Shown here piece by piece: positions 1-6,539 of a DNA stretch of 64,000 nt. The stretch spans positions 930,001 to 994,000 of the forward strand of contig JAXGZL010000001.1 of the NCBI GenBank assembly GCA_040776985.1. Reading direction: 5' to 3'. Position 1 is the stretch's first letter; every line of letters begins with the position of its first letter. The notes under the pieces are model-generated. The model was not told the DNA's origin. It made no database searches and was given only the letters and a program-made list of their open reading frames with translations. Source of the DNA: UBA6115 sp040776985. GTDB lineage: Bacteria; Bacillota; Clostridia; Christensenellales; Aristaeellaceae. The position numbers and the translations under genes are program-made.

Positions 1-1
1 G

Positions 2-496
2 CTGTCCCAGATGAAAAACGCCAACGCCATGGACAAGTACGAGGCGGTGCTGGCCGAAGTGCCCCGGGTGCGGGCGGACTTTGGCTATCCGCCCCTGGTG
101 ACCCCCACCAGCCAGATCGTGGGCACCCAGGCGGTGTTCAATGTGCTGCAGGGCGAGCGCTACCGCTCCTTCACCAAGGAGTCAAAGGCGCTGCTGCGGG
201 GCGAGTATGGCCGGCTGCCGGGCGAGATCAACCGGGAAGTGCAGAAGATGGCGCTGGGGGATGAGGAACTCATCACCAGGCGCCCTGCCGACCTGATCGA
301 GCCGGAACTGGAAAAGCTGAAAGAAGAAACCAAAGACTTTGCCCGCAGCGAGGAAGACGTGCTGTCCTACGCCCTCTTCTCCCAGGTGGCGGAGAAGTTC
401 CTGAGGGAACGCAACGCCGGCGGCGCAAAGCCCGCCGCTGCCCCCGCGCCCAAAGCGGATGAGGCGCGTGTCCTGTACGTGCAGGACAGGGCATAA
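2..496 (+). CDS. oadA: Oxaloacetate decarboxylase / pyruvate carboxylase alpha-chain, C-terminal part (5' partial)
   Basis: The reading frame is open from the window edge, so the start and the TIM-barrel carboxyltransferase core lie upstream. What remains (about 164 codons) is the conserved C-terminal helical part of the PYC/OADA family, including the segment RVRADFGYPPLVTP followed by TSQIVGTQAV, which is diagnostic. Family members transfer CO2 between biotin and pyruvate/oxaloacetate. The protein ends in an Ala/Pro-rich tail (GGAKPAAAPAPKADEAR) with no biotinyl AMKM domain, so the biotin carrier is probably a separate subunit, as in many Clostridia. The Na+-pump partners are not in view, so decarboxylase versus carboxylase role is undecided. 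Confidence 0.9.
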   Translation: MSQMKNANAMDKYEAVLAEVPRVRADFGYPPLVTPTSQIVGTQAVFNVLQGERYRSFTKESKALLRGEYGRLPGEINREVQKMALGDEELITRRPADLIEPELEKLKEETKDFARSEEDVLSYALFSQVAEKFLRERNAGGAKPAAAPAPKADEARVLYVQDRA

Positions 497-517
497 TTAG
501 TCAACGCTAGGAATGAG

Positions 518-545
518 CGAAGTCCTATGCACAGGGCTTCGTTTT
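518..545 (+). terminator. Rho-independent terminator after oadA
   Basis: A stem of about nine pairs (CGAAGTCC against GGGCTTCG, one G-U) with a short loop is followed by TTTT. It lies 22 bases after the oadA stop codon. Confidence 0.6.
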
Positions 546-683
546 AAATGGATGACGGATCTTCAGTTTTGGGAAACATGACCTTATAACGGATGTCCTT
601 TAGTATTGCTGAAAGATACCACATGCTGCCATAATAGTGTCTGGCTGAGTCTAGATTCTGGAACTGAATGAGTTTGTTTATTA

Positions 684-700
684 GATAGTGTCTACACGAG
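684..700 (+). repeat. IS left terminal inverted repeat
   Basis: GATAGTGTCTACACGAG, an exact reverse complement of 1511-1527. The transposase stop codon (701-703) abuts it. Confidence 0.9.
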
Positions 701-1078
701 TTACGCAAGGACTCCTGCCCAAATGGCGATACATCGAACTTGAATTGCAGCAATGAACCCGTCGCTGGTTTTCGCGTACCTGGTTGCAACCCCGCGCCAT
801 CGCTTGAGAATCAGGAAAGCATTTTCGACCAAATGACGAATCCGATAGAGATACTCATCGTAAGTCCTCTTCTTCTTTCGGTTCTTCTTGGGAGGGATGA
901 CAACTTCCATCCCAGCGGCAACAGCGTGAGCAATGATTTCATTCGTGTCATAGCCGCGGTCTGCCAGCAACGCTTCAGCGGATATTCCCTCAATCAAATG
1001 GACAGCTTCCTTGCAATCAGCTCGGGTACCTTTTGTAACAAGAATTCGGACTGGCATACCATTCGCATCCACGGCCAA
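701..1078 (-). CDS. IS5-family transposase, C-terminal frame (orfB)
   Basis: Second frame of the transposase. It carries the second catalytic Asp (LLADRGYDTNE) and the catalytic Glu in the helix YRIRHLVENAFLILKRW. The coordinates run from the first in-frame ATG, but the open frame extends back to about 1108 and would normally be expressed only as a fusion with orfA after a -1 frameshift. In that fusion the junction reads KGG-LNSKIHLAVDANG, the continuous sequence expected for this family. A free orfB product is unlikely because no ribosome-binding site is evident. Confidence 0.88.
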   Translation of the reverse strand: MAVDANGMPVRILVTKGTRADCKEAVHLIEGISAEALLADRGYDTNEIIAHAVAAGMEVVIPPKKNRKKKRTYDEYLYRIRHLVENAFLILKRWRGVATRYAKTSDGFIAAIQVRCIAIWAGVLA

Positions 1079-1467
1079 ATGTATTTTGCTGTTGAGCCCC
1101 CTTTTGTGCGGGACATGTCCTGATTCCCACCCCTTGCACCCGCTGCGTGCGGATGAACTTTGACATGGCTTGCGTCAATCATCAGCCATTCGTAATCCGG
1201 ATCCTGGATAAGAACTTCCAATATTCTTTCCCAGATACCGTTCCTGCGCCATCGGATGAACCGCTGATGGATCGTGCCCCACTTGCCATAATCCGGAGGT
1301 AAATCCCGCCAAGGCGCGCCGGTCCGGATGACCCAGAATACACCATTGATAAACCTTCTGTTGTCCTGCGCAATCCCTCCCCATTGTCCTCGCTGCCCCG
1401 GTAGGTTAGGCTCCAGTAATGTCCATACGGAATCGCTCATATCGTGTCGGTGATAAGCAGCGGTCAT
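994..1467 (-). CDS. IS5-family transposase, N-terminal frame (orfA)
   Basis: First frame of the transposase, starting at ATG 1467 with an AAAGGGGA ribosome-binding site. It contains the DUF4096-type N-terminal domain (SDSVWTLLEPNLP, then GAPWRDLPPDYGKW) and the first catalytic Asp in LMIDASHVKVH. After about residue 120 the frame runs past the family homology into an unrelated tail (IWPWMRM and onward). This is expected when ribosomes do not shift at the A4G5 tract. The full 255-residue-class enzyme needs the -1 shift into orfB. Confidence 0.9.
   Translation of the reverse strand: MTAAYHRHDMSDSVWTLLEPNLPGQRGQWGGIAQDNRRFINGVFWVIRTGAPWRDLPPDYGKWGTIHQRFIRWRRNGIWERILEVLIQDPDYEWLMIDASHVKVHPHAAGARGGNQDMSRTKGGSTAKYIWPWMRMVCQSEFLLQKVPELIARKLSI
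1097..1105 (-). other. Putative programmed -1 frameshift site (AAAAGGGGG on the minus strand)
   Basis: The homopolymer pair A4G5 lies exactly where the orfA family homology stops and the orfB homology begins. Slipping back one base joins KGG to LNSKIHLAV. This is the usual expression strategy in IS427-type elements. Confidence 0.65.
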
Positions 1468-1496
1468 CGCTTAAGTCCCCTTTCAGTGATGACACC

Positions 1497-1502
1497 ATTA
1501 TA
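1497..1502 (-). promoter_or_regulatory. Transposase -10 element
   Basis: TATAAT on the minus strand, 30 bases before the transposase ATG at 1467. No convincing -35 is present at 17 bases; the position would fall within the terminal repeat. Confidence 0.4.
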
Positions 1503-1510
1503 TCACAATT

Positions 1511-1527
1511 CTCGTGTAGACACTATC
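1511..1527 (-). repeat. IS right terminal inverted repeat
   Basis: Exact reverse complement of 684-700. It is followed by TA and then GGAGG, so the target-site TA directly abuts the Shine-Dalgarno of the downstream flavoprotein gene. Confidence 0.9.
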
Positions 1528-1539
1528 TAGGAGGAAAGA

Positions 1540-3051
1540 ATGAAAACAACACTAAAGCAGATCCTTGTTCTAGCAATTGTTTTATCAATGTTTACAGCAG
1601 GTTTTGCTAGTGCTAGCACCTCTGAGGTGATGGAAACCGATGTCGTTGTGATTGGAACAGGACTTTCAGGATTATCAACTGCGATCTCAGCATCAAGAAA
1701 CGGGCTGAATGTCGTTTTGATTGAAAAATCAAGTGTATACGGGATCACATTCCTGACTTCTTTCGGTAATTTCATGGATGCCCAAGTTGAGGAAAACAAG
1801 GAATATCATCTTATAGAGTCTGATGATACACTGCAAGCGGCTCTAGAGAGATGGAATAAAATGACTAACCAAGGCGGGGATGCCAAGATTCAGTATCCTG
1901 ATTATAGCCGAGTGGAACAATTTATTGTGGAAAGTGCAAAGACTGTTATGTGGCTCCAAGAGATGGGGGTTGCATTCCAGCCCTCATTCAACATCCAACA
2001 GCGTGGAGCAGATGGGGCAAAGGTAGTAAAAGATGGCGAGGAAATGGAAGGCGCGACGCTGATCAGCGGCATGTCTAAAATGCTGGATGCTGAAAAAGTA
2101 ACCACCCTGTTTTCCACTCGTGCATATGAGTTGTTGAACAATGATGGTAAAGTTGTTGGCGTCAAAGCGGTTAACACAAACAACAACAAGGAATATGAAG
2201 TACTGGCAAAGGCTGTTGTTTTAGCAACTGGTGGCTTTGGTGGAGATGAGGCATATCTTGAGCAGCTAATTCCCCAGCTGTCAGATGTTGGCTATCAGTT
2301 TACCGGCAACACGCTTAACACTGGTGACGGAATGAAAATGGCCGAAAAGGTTGGGGCTGCCATTTATGAGAGCAGTTGGATTATCCCAAGCCCAGGCGTG
2401 TTGTTGCCGGCGAAAGACCTGACTGATCTTGACAGGGAATACACACAGGTCAACGCTATTAGCAGGCAGCCGGGCTATAAGACTTCTGAAAAGCTTCTGG
2501 TTAATAATGTAGGAGCACGCTTTACAAATGAGGCAAACCCTGGCGTTGTTTTGGTGGCAGATATGCTGGATGGGCAGACGGCCCCATATTATATGGTCTT
2601 TGACAGCAGCTCTGAGGATCTGGTGAAACTGCTCGACAAGGGATTGGTAACCAAGCACGTGTTCAAGGCGGATTCAATCAAGGATCTTGCAAGTGAAGCA
2701 GGCCTGGCTCAGCTTGAGAAAAGCTTTGAAGAGTATCAGGAGGCAGCAGAACTGGGTGAAGACAGGGCGTTTGGGAAAACCAAGGAATTTATCCTGCCGT
2801 ACGACGCGAAAGGCCCCTACTACCTGGTGCATATGGTGCCAAACTTCGTAGCCACAATCGGCGGTGTCAAAACAAATAGTCTGAATCAGGCGATCACCGA
2901 TCAGAATGTCGCAATTGATGGTTTGTTTGCAGTAGGCGAAGTTGCACACAGATTCCTTTATAATCGTGCGCATTTTGGCAATGCTTCGAACAGTGCGAGC
3001 GTTACCATGGGCCGTCTGCTGGGAGAACATTTGGCAGATATATACAAGTAA
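1540..3051 (+). CDS. Exported FAD-binding flavoprotein, fumarate/urocanate-reductase-like, FMN domain absent
   Basis: 503 residues with a Sec signal peptide (residues 1-25, ending ASAS). The FAD-binding Rossmann start is VVVIGTGLSGLSTA, followed by LIEKSS. The fold is that of the FAD_binding_2 family of periplasmic or extracellular reductases (FccA, UrdA). Odd points: there is no N-terminal FMN-binding domain. The HHTMGG active-site motif of the family reads VATIGG here. The usual GSNRLGGNA reads FGNASNSAS, losing the substrate-clamping Arg. FVNE is kept as FTNE but without the following Arg. It therefore probably does not reduce fumarate, and its substrate is unknown. The GGAGG site (1530-1534) abuts the IS end, so it now lacks its native promoter. 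Base composition is AT-richer than the flanking genes. Confidence 0.8.
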   Translation: MKTTLKQILVLAIVLSMFTAGFASASTSEVMETDVVVIGTGLSGLSTAISASRNGLNVVLIEKSSVYGITFLTSFGNFMDAQVEENKEYHLIESDDTLQAALERWNKMTNQGGDAKIQYPDYSRVEQFIVESAKTVMWLQEMGVAFQPSFNIQQRGADGAKVVKDGEEMEGATLISGMSKMLDAEKVTTLFSTRAYELLNNDGKVVGVKAVNTNNNKEYEVLAKAVVLATGGFGGDEAYLEQLIPQLSDVGYQFTGNTLNTGDGMKMAEKVGAAIYESSWIIPSPGVLLPAKDLTDLDREYTQVNAISRQPGYKTSEKLLVNNVGARFTNEANPGVVLVADMLDGQTAPYYMVFDSSSEDLVKLLDKGLVTKHVFKADSIKDLASEAGLAQLEKSFEEYQEAAELGEDRAFGKTKEFILPYDAKGPYYLVHMVPNFVATIGGVKTNSLNQAITDQNVAIDGLFAVGEVAHRFLYNRAHFGNASNSASVTMGRLLGEHLADIYK

Positions 3052-3088
3052 AAACAATTTGCTTTTATTATACCGATTGTAAAATGAA

Positions 3089-3125
3089 CGGGGTTGTTGC
3101 AAAATATCGACAGCCCCGCTTTTTT
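3089..3125 (+). terminator. Rho-independent terminator after flavoprotein gene
   Basis: Nine-pair stem (CGGGGTTGT against ACAGCCCCG, one G-U), 12-base loop, then CTTTTTT. Confidence 0.85.
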
Positions 3126-3156
3126 AAGTATTGTTAAGGGAGCGCATTCAGCCACG

Positions 3157-4515
3157 ATGAAGCCGCACAACACCGACCTGACCCAGGGCAGCATCCTGAA
3201 CAAAATCCTGCTGGTGGCCCTGCCCATCATGGGCACCCAGATGCTGCAGATGACCTATAACCTCACCGACATGTTCTGGCTGGGGCGGATGGCGGATTCC
3301 GTTTCCGCCGTGGCGGCCAGCGGCGTGGCGGGAATGTTTCTCTGGCTTTCCATGGCGCCGCTTTTGGTAGGGCGCATGGGCGCTGAGATCGGCGTCTCCC
3401 AGAACCTGGGGGCCGGCAACCAGGAGGAGGCCGCCGGCTTTGCCCAGGATGCCGCCCGCATCGCCCTGATCCTGGGCACGGTGTATGGCCTGATGCTCCT
3501 CACCCTTGCAGCGCCCCTGGTGACCCTGCTTCAGGTCAGGGAGCAGGACGTGTTCCAGAGCGCCTGCGATTATCTGCGCATTGTGGGCCTGGGCATTCCC
3601 ATGAGCTTTGTGGCCGCCGCCATCACCGGCGGCCTGAACGGCGCCGGCAATTCCCGTCTGGGCTTTATCGCCAACGCCGTGGGCCTGGCGGTCAACATGA
3701 TCCTGGATCCCATCCTGATCCTGGTTCTGGGCTGGGGCGTGCAGGGGGCGGCCCTGGCCACCCTCATCGCCCAGGGCATCGTCTTTGCCCTGCTGATCCT
3801 GTTTGCCAAACGCTATCCGCACGCGCCCTTTGCGGGCTTTCGCCTGCTGGGCAGGCTCAGGATGGAGCGGCTGCGCCGGATTCTGCGCTGGAGCCTGCCG
3901 GTGTCCCTGGAAAGCGCCGCTTTCACGGGGCTGTCCATGGTGGTCACCGGCATGGTGGCCTCCGGCTATGGCGCCAGCGCCGTGGCGGTGCAGCGGGTGG
4001 GCAGCCAGATCGAGTCCCTCTCCTGGCTGGTGGGCGGCGGCTTTTCCTCCGCCGTGTCCGCCTTCATCGGGCAGAACTTTGGCGCGGGCAAGTGGACGCG
4101 CATCAGAAGGGGCTATCGCGTCTCCATGGCGGCGCTGATGCTGTGGGAGCTGCTGGTGATGCTGCTGCTGATTTTTGCCGGACGCTTTCTTTTCTCCCTC
4201 TTCCTCAGCCACCCGCCGGAGTTGGTGGACATGGGCAGGGATTATCTGCTGATTCTGGCGGGCTGCCAGCTTTTCGCCGCCTTGGAGGGCACCTGCGGCG
4301 GCAGCTTCCGGGGCATGGGCAACACGCTTCCGCCCAGCATCTGCAGCATCGCCTCAAACCTCCTGCGCCCCGTCCTCTGCTGGGCGCTGGCGCAGCGGAT
4401 GGGCTTCAATGGCTTCTGGCTGGGCATCACCCTGTCCGCCTGCCTGCGGGGGCTGTCCATGTTCATCTGGTATACGATTGCGGAGCGCGGGTTTCCCCAT
4501 CATGACGAAAGCTAA
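3157..4515 (+). CDS. MATE-family multidrug/sodium antiporter
   Basis: 452 residues with about 12 hydrophobic segments arranged as two homologous halves. The N-terminal signature (ILNKILLVALPIMGTQMLQ, then YNLTDMFWLGRM) and the repeat-2 counterpart (RILRWSLPVSLESAAFTG) are typical of MATE exporters, which expel cationic drugs or metabolites in exchange for Na+ or H+. The ORF is open from 3094, but the first 21 codons overlap the upstream terminator and are unlike the family, so ATG 3157 is preferred. Its AAGGGAG site is a little far (14 bases). A single-gene unit ending in a bidirectional terminator. Confidence 0.9.
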   Translation: MKPHNTDLTQGSILNKILLVALPIMGTQMLQMTYNLTDMFWLGRMADSVSAVAASGVAGMFLWLSMAPLLVGRMGAEIGVSQNLGAGNQEEAAGFAQDAARIALILGTVYGLMLLTLAAPLVTLLQVREQDVFQSACDYLRIVGLGIPMSFVAAAITGGLNGAGNSRLGFIANAVGLAVNMILDPILILVLGWGVQGAALATLIAQGIVFALLILFAKRYPHAPFAGFRLLGRLRMERLRRILRWSLPVSLESAAFTGLSMVVTGMVASGYGASAVAVQRVGSQIESLSWLVGGGFSSAVSAFIGQNFGAGKWTRIRRGYRVSMAALMLWELLVMLLLIFAGRFLFSLFLSHPPELVDMGRDYLLILAGCQLFAALEGTCGGSFRGMGNTLPPSICSIASNLLRPVLCWALAQRMGFNGFWLGITLSACLRGLSMFIWYTIAERGFPHHDES

Positions 4516-4552
4516 AAAAACAGCGCATGGCCTCAAACCATGCGCTGTTTTT
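4513..4552. terminator. Bidirectional terminator between convergent MATE and CPBP genes
   Basis: Twelve-pair perfect stem (AACAGCGCATGG against CCATGCGCTGTT), 7-base loop, with A tract before and T tract after, so it can work on both strands. Confidence 0.9.
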
Positions 4553-5318
4553 ATGATTCCCCGGCTTCCCGCCGTCTTCGGCGCAGGAACAGCCAGAAGG
4601 CCAGCGCCAGCATGACAGCGCCCCGGGCGAAATAGGCGATGGCAAGCCTTGTATCCTGGGCTGCCATGTGATAATCGATGAAGTTGAACAGCGCGTGAAA
4701 CAGCATCAGCGGCAGGATGCTCTGGATGAGCAGCGCGGCCTCGGCGGCCAGCCAGCCAAAAATCAGGGCGCCCAGCACGCTGAGCGCCACCATCAGGAGG
4801 CCGGGCGCCGTGAAGGCGATGGCCACATGACCAAAGCCGAAAAACAGCGCGGACAGGGCGATGGCGGCGCCAGGGCGAAAGGCCTGGCGCAGGAAATTCA
4901 GGATCAGGCCGCGGAAGTAAAGCTCCTCCGCCATCCCCACGGTGAGGGTGAAAAACAGGGTGACCAGGCTGAGGGCGGCGTCAGGGAAGGCGAGGCCGGT
5001 CAGCAGCGCTGGCAAAAAGACCAGCAGCAGCGGCCAGCCATGGTAAAAGGCGGCGAGGCCTGCGGGGGAGCCCTTTCCAAGGAGCAAGTCCGCTTTGCTG
5101 AGTTGCTTCATCCGGCAATAGATGAGGACCGGGAGCAGGCTCAGCAACATAAAAGCCGCCTGCACCAGGCGGGCGGCGATAGGATTCAGCTGGTTGATGA
5201 CAGCGATGACCCCTGAAAAAACGGGAAAAGCGATGATCATCAGCGTCCAGAGCGCGGACTTCAGGAGGGCGCGGGGCCTTTCTGCTGATGCGGACTTACT
5301 CAAGGCCGATATACACAA
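4551..5318 (-). CDS. CPBP-family intramembrane glutamic endopeptidase (Abi/CAAX-like)
   Basis: 255 residues, about seven hydrophobic helices. The catalytic motifs are EELYFRG (EExxxR) and FGFGH with a later HALFNF (third motif). Such proteins are membrane proteases used in prenyl-protein processing, bacteriocin self-immunity or stress signalling; the substrate here is unknown. No ATG is available. The frame begins at TTG 5318, or at TTG 5303 overlapping the stop of the upstream gene, and no Shine-Dalgarno is visible, so translation is probably coupled to the NAGPA-domain gene it overlaps. A basic tail (FLRRRRREAGES) ends the protein. Confidence 0.85.
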   Translation of the reverse strand: MCISALSKSASAERPRALLKSALWTLMIIAFPVFSGVIAVINQLNPIAARLVQAAFMLLSLLPVLIYCRMKQLSKADLLLGKGSPAGLAAFYHGWPLLLVFLPALLTGLAFPDAALSLVTLFFTLTVGMAEELYFRGLILNFLRQAFRPGAAIALSALFFGFGHVAIAFTAPGLLMVALSVLGALIFGWLAAEAALLIQSILPLMLFHALFNFIDYHMAAQDTRLAIAYFARGAVMLALAFWLFLRRRRREAGES

Positions 5319-6180
5319 TATCCGTCAGCCGTCTGCCGCCCTTGTAGGGCGCGTTGACGGCCTTTCCGTTGAACCACAGCACCGCAGACTGGCCGCCGTC
5401 CAGGTTGTAAGCGGTCTGGCAGCCCAGGTCCTTCATCAGCTGGCTCAAGGCCTCAATGGTCAGGCCCCGGTTTTTGCCGCTGCGCCCGTCCGCCACCACA
5501 AAGAGGTAGTGCCCCGGGGCGATATAGCCCAGGGCGGAGCGGGGGTTGGCCTGGCGGATCTTGGAGTCTGACTTGGTGATCACCTCGCCCCCTGGCAGCA
5601 GCTGGGGCCCAAAGAGGAAGGAATGCCAGATGCCGCCGGTTTCAAGCACGGTTGCCACATCCATCTCCTGGCGCTTGTAGGTGGGCATCTGCCCGTCAGC
5701 CAGGATCAGGCAGTTGTCCCGCACCCGGTTTTCGCTTTTGCGGTAGAGCATGCCGTTGGCCACCACCAGCCCCGCATCCAGCAGGCTGGCATAGTCCCCA
5801 GTCATGGCTAGGATGGCCTTGCTGTCCGTGGCGATGGTCTTTACCGAGCGCATCTCGCCCTTCCACTTGTCAAGGGCAAAGGCGCGCCTCAAATACTGCA
5901 CGGAGGACAGATAGACCTCCGCAACCGCAATATCGGTCTTGTGCTCCTCCAGGCGGGATTTGGTGATTTTGATGCTGATATGCTCGTCCTGGTAGCTGTT
6001 TTCCGTCACAATGGGCGCGGCCCCCGCCTCCAGAAAAATGCCCTCAGGGGCCAAGGCCCTCAGGTCTTTAAGGCTTGTGACCGGCGTGATTTCCTCCGCC
6101 TTGCGCGCCTGGCCTGCCAAAGGTAAAGCCAGGCAGAGGACGGCTGCCAGGAGGATGATTCTTTTCAGGCTGTTTTTCAT
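5296..6180 (-). CDS. Exported phosphodiester glycosidase-like (NAGPA domain) protein
   Basis: 294 residues with a signal peptide (MKNSLKRIILLAAVLCLALPLAGQA). The C-terminal two-thirds match the NAGPA/exopolysaccharide-associated fold, with the motifs VVADGRSGKNRGLTI, YNLDGGQSAVLWFNG and a final RRLTDIVYIG. Family members cleave or remodel sugar-phosphodiester bonds in cell-wall polymers or glycoproteins; the bacterial substrate is unknown. The ORF is open further upstream, but ATG 6180 has a GAGAAGGGA site and starts the signal peptide. It forms a two-gene unit with the overlapping CPBP gene. Confidence 0.87.
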   Translation of the reverse strand: MKNSLKRIILLAAVLCLALPLAGQARKAEEITPVTSLKDLRALAPEGIFLEAGAAPIVTENSYQDEHISIKITKSRLEEHKTDIAVAEVYLSSVQYLRRAFALDKWKGEMRSVKTIATDSKAILAMTGDYASLLDAGLVVANGMLYRKSENRVRDNCLILADGQMPTYKRQEMDVATVLETGGIWHSFLFGPQLLPGGEVITKSDSKIRQANPRSALGYIAPGHYLFVVADGRSGKNRGLTIEALSQLMKDLGCQTAYNLDGGQSAVLWFNGKAVNAPYKGGRRLTDIVYIGLE

Positions 6181-6228
6181 GGTTTCCCTTCTCAATTTGA
6201 GGAATAGCAGGTAATACCTACAAAACTT

Positions 6229-6257
6229 ATTGTACGCGTTTAGTTTGGTTAGGACAA
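6229..6257 (-). promoter_or_regulatory. Sigma-A-type promoter for the NAGPA-CPBP unit
   Basis: On the minus strand TTGTCC, 17-base spacer, TACAAT, about 50 bases before ATG 6180. Confidence 0.65.
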
Positions 6258-6280
6258 GGAGATAAATCAAAACGAGCTCA

Positions 6281-6304
6281 TGTTTCTAAACATTCTAAAA
6301 TGTT
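6281..6304. promoter_or_regulatory. Two overlapping palindromes in the divergent intergenic region
   Basis: TGTTTCTAAACA (6281-6292) overlaps AACATT-CTAA-AATGTT (6289-6304). They lie between the divergent promoters of the NAGPA gene and the second flavoprotein gene and look like a regulator-binding site. The bound protein is unknown. The 359-base gap 6181-6539 otherwise holds the two promoters and an AT-rich leader. Confidence 0.4.
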
Positions 6305-6384
6305 CGAGTTTTGTTCTTTAGATTAAAAGTCGCTGAAGATGCAAAAAGATAAACAAATATTGAGCGTTTCCAGTAGATTGATTC

Positions 6385-6413
6385 TTGACATCATCAACTT
6401 ATCTGATTATTCT
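6385..6413 (+). promoter_or_regulatory. Promoter of the FMN/FAD flavoprotein gene
   Basis: TTGACA, 17-base spacer, TATTCT. It leaves a leader of about 120 bases before ATG 6540; no known riboswitch was recognised in it. Confidence 0.6.
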
Positions 6414-6539
6414 ATATATGAAGCTAATATGCTGGGCCATGCGAATCAGGCCGGACGTGCGTCTCTTTTTTACGCGAAAGGAGGGGTGTGGGATCCATTG
6501 GTTTTCATTTCAAACAATTAATTAAAGGAGATTATTCTA

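Larger units (their letters stand above)
684..1527 (-). mobile_element. IS5-family insertion sequence (IS427-like), complete, 844 bp
   Basis: The element has perfect 17-bp terminal inverted repeats (GATAGTGTCTACACGAG) and is flanked by TA on both sides (682-683 and 1528-1529), consistent with a 2-bp TA target duplication. It encodes a two-frame DDE transposase on the minus strand. Ends, length and two-ORF design fit the IS427 group of IS5. The right end lies 12 bases from the start codon of the flavoprotein gene at 1540, so the element separates that gene from whatever promoter it had. Intact repeats and ORFs suggest a recent, potentially active copy. Confidence 0.9.

Noticed and set aside
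544..789. 81-residue minus-strand ORF spanning the left IS border
   Set aside because: It crosses the inverted repeat into transposase sequence and has no ribosome-binding site. The part outside the IS (about 544-683) has no recognisable homology and is more likely intergenic.
3148..4212. 354-residue minus-strand ORF opposite the MATE gene
   Set aside because: Composition dominated by Gln, His, Gly and Ala is the typical antisense shadow of a GC-rich membrane-protein gene.
6339..6521. 60-residue plus-strand ORF in the flavoprotein leader
   Set aside because: It overlaps the promoter, lacks a ribosome-binding site and resembles no protein; the region reads better as promoter and leader.
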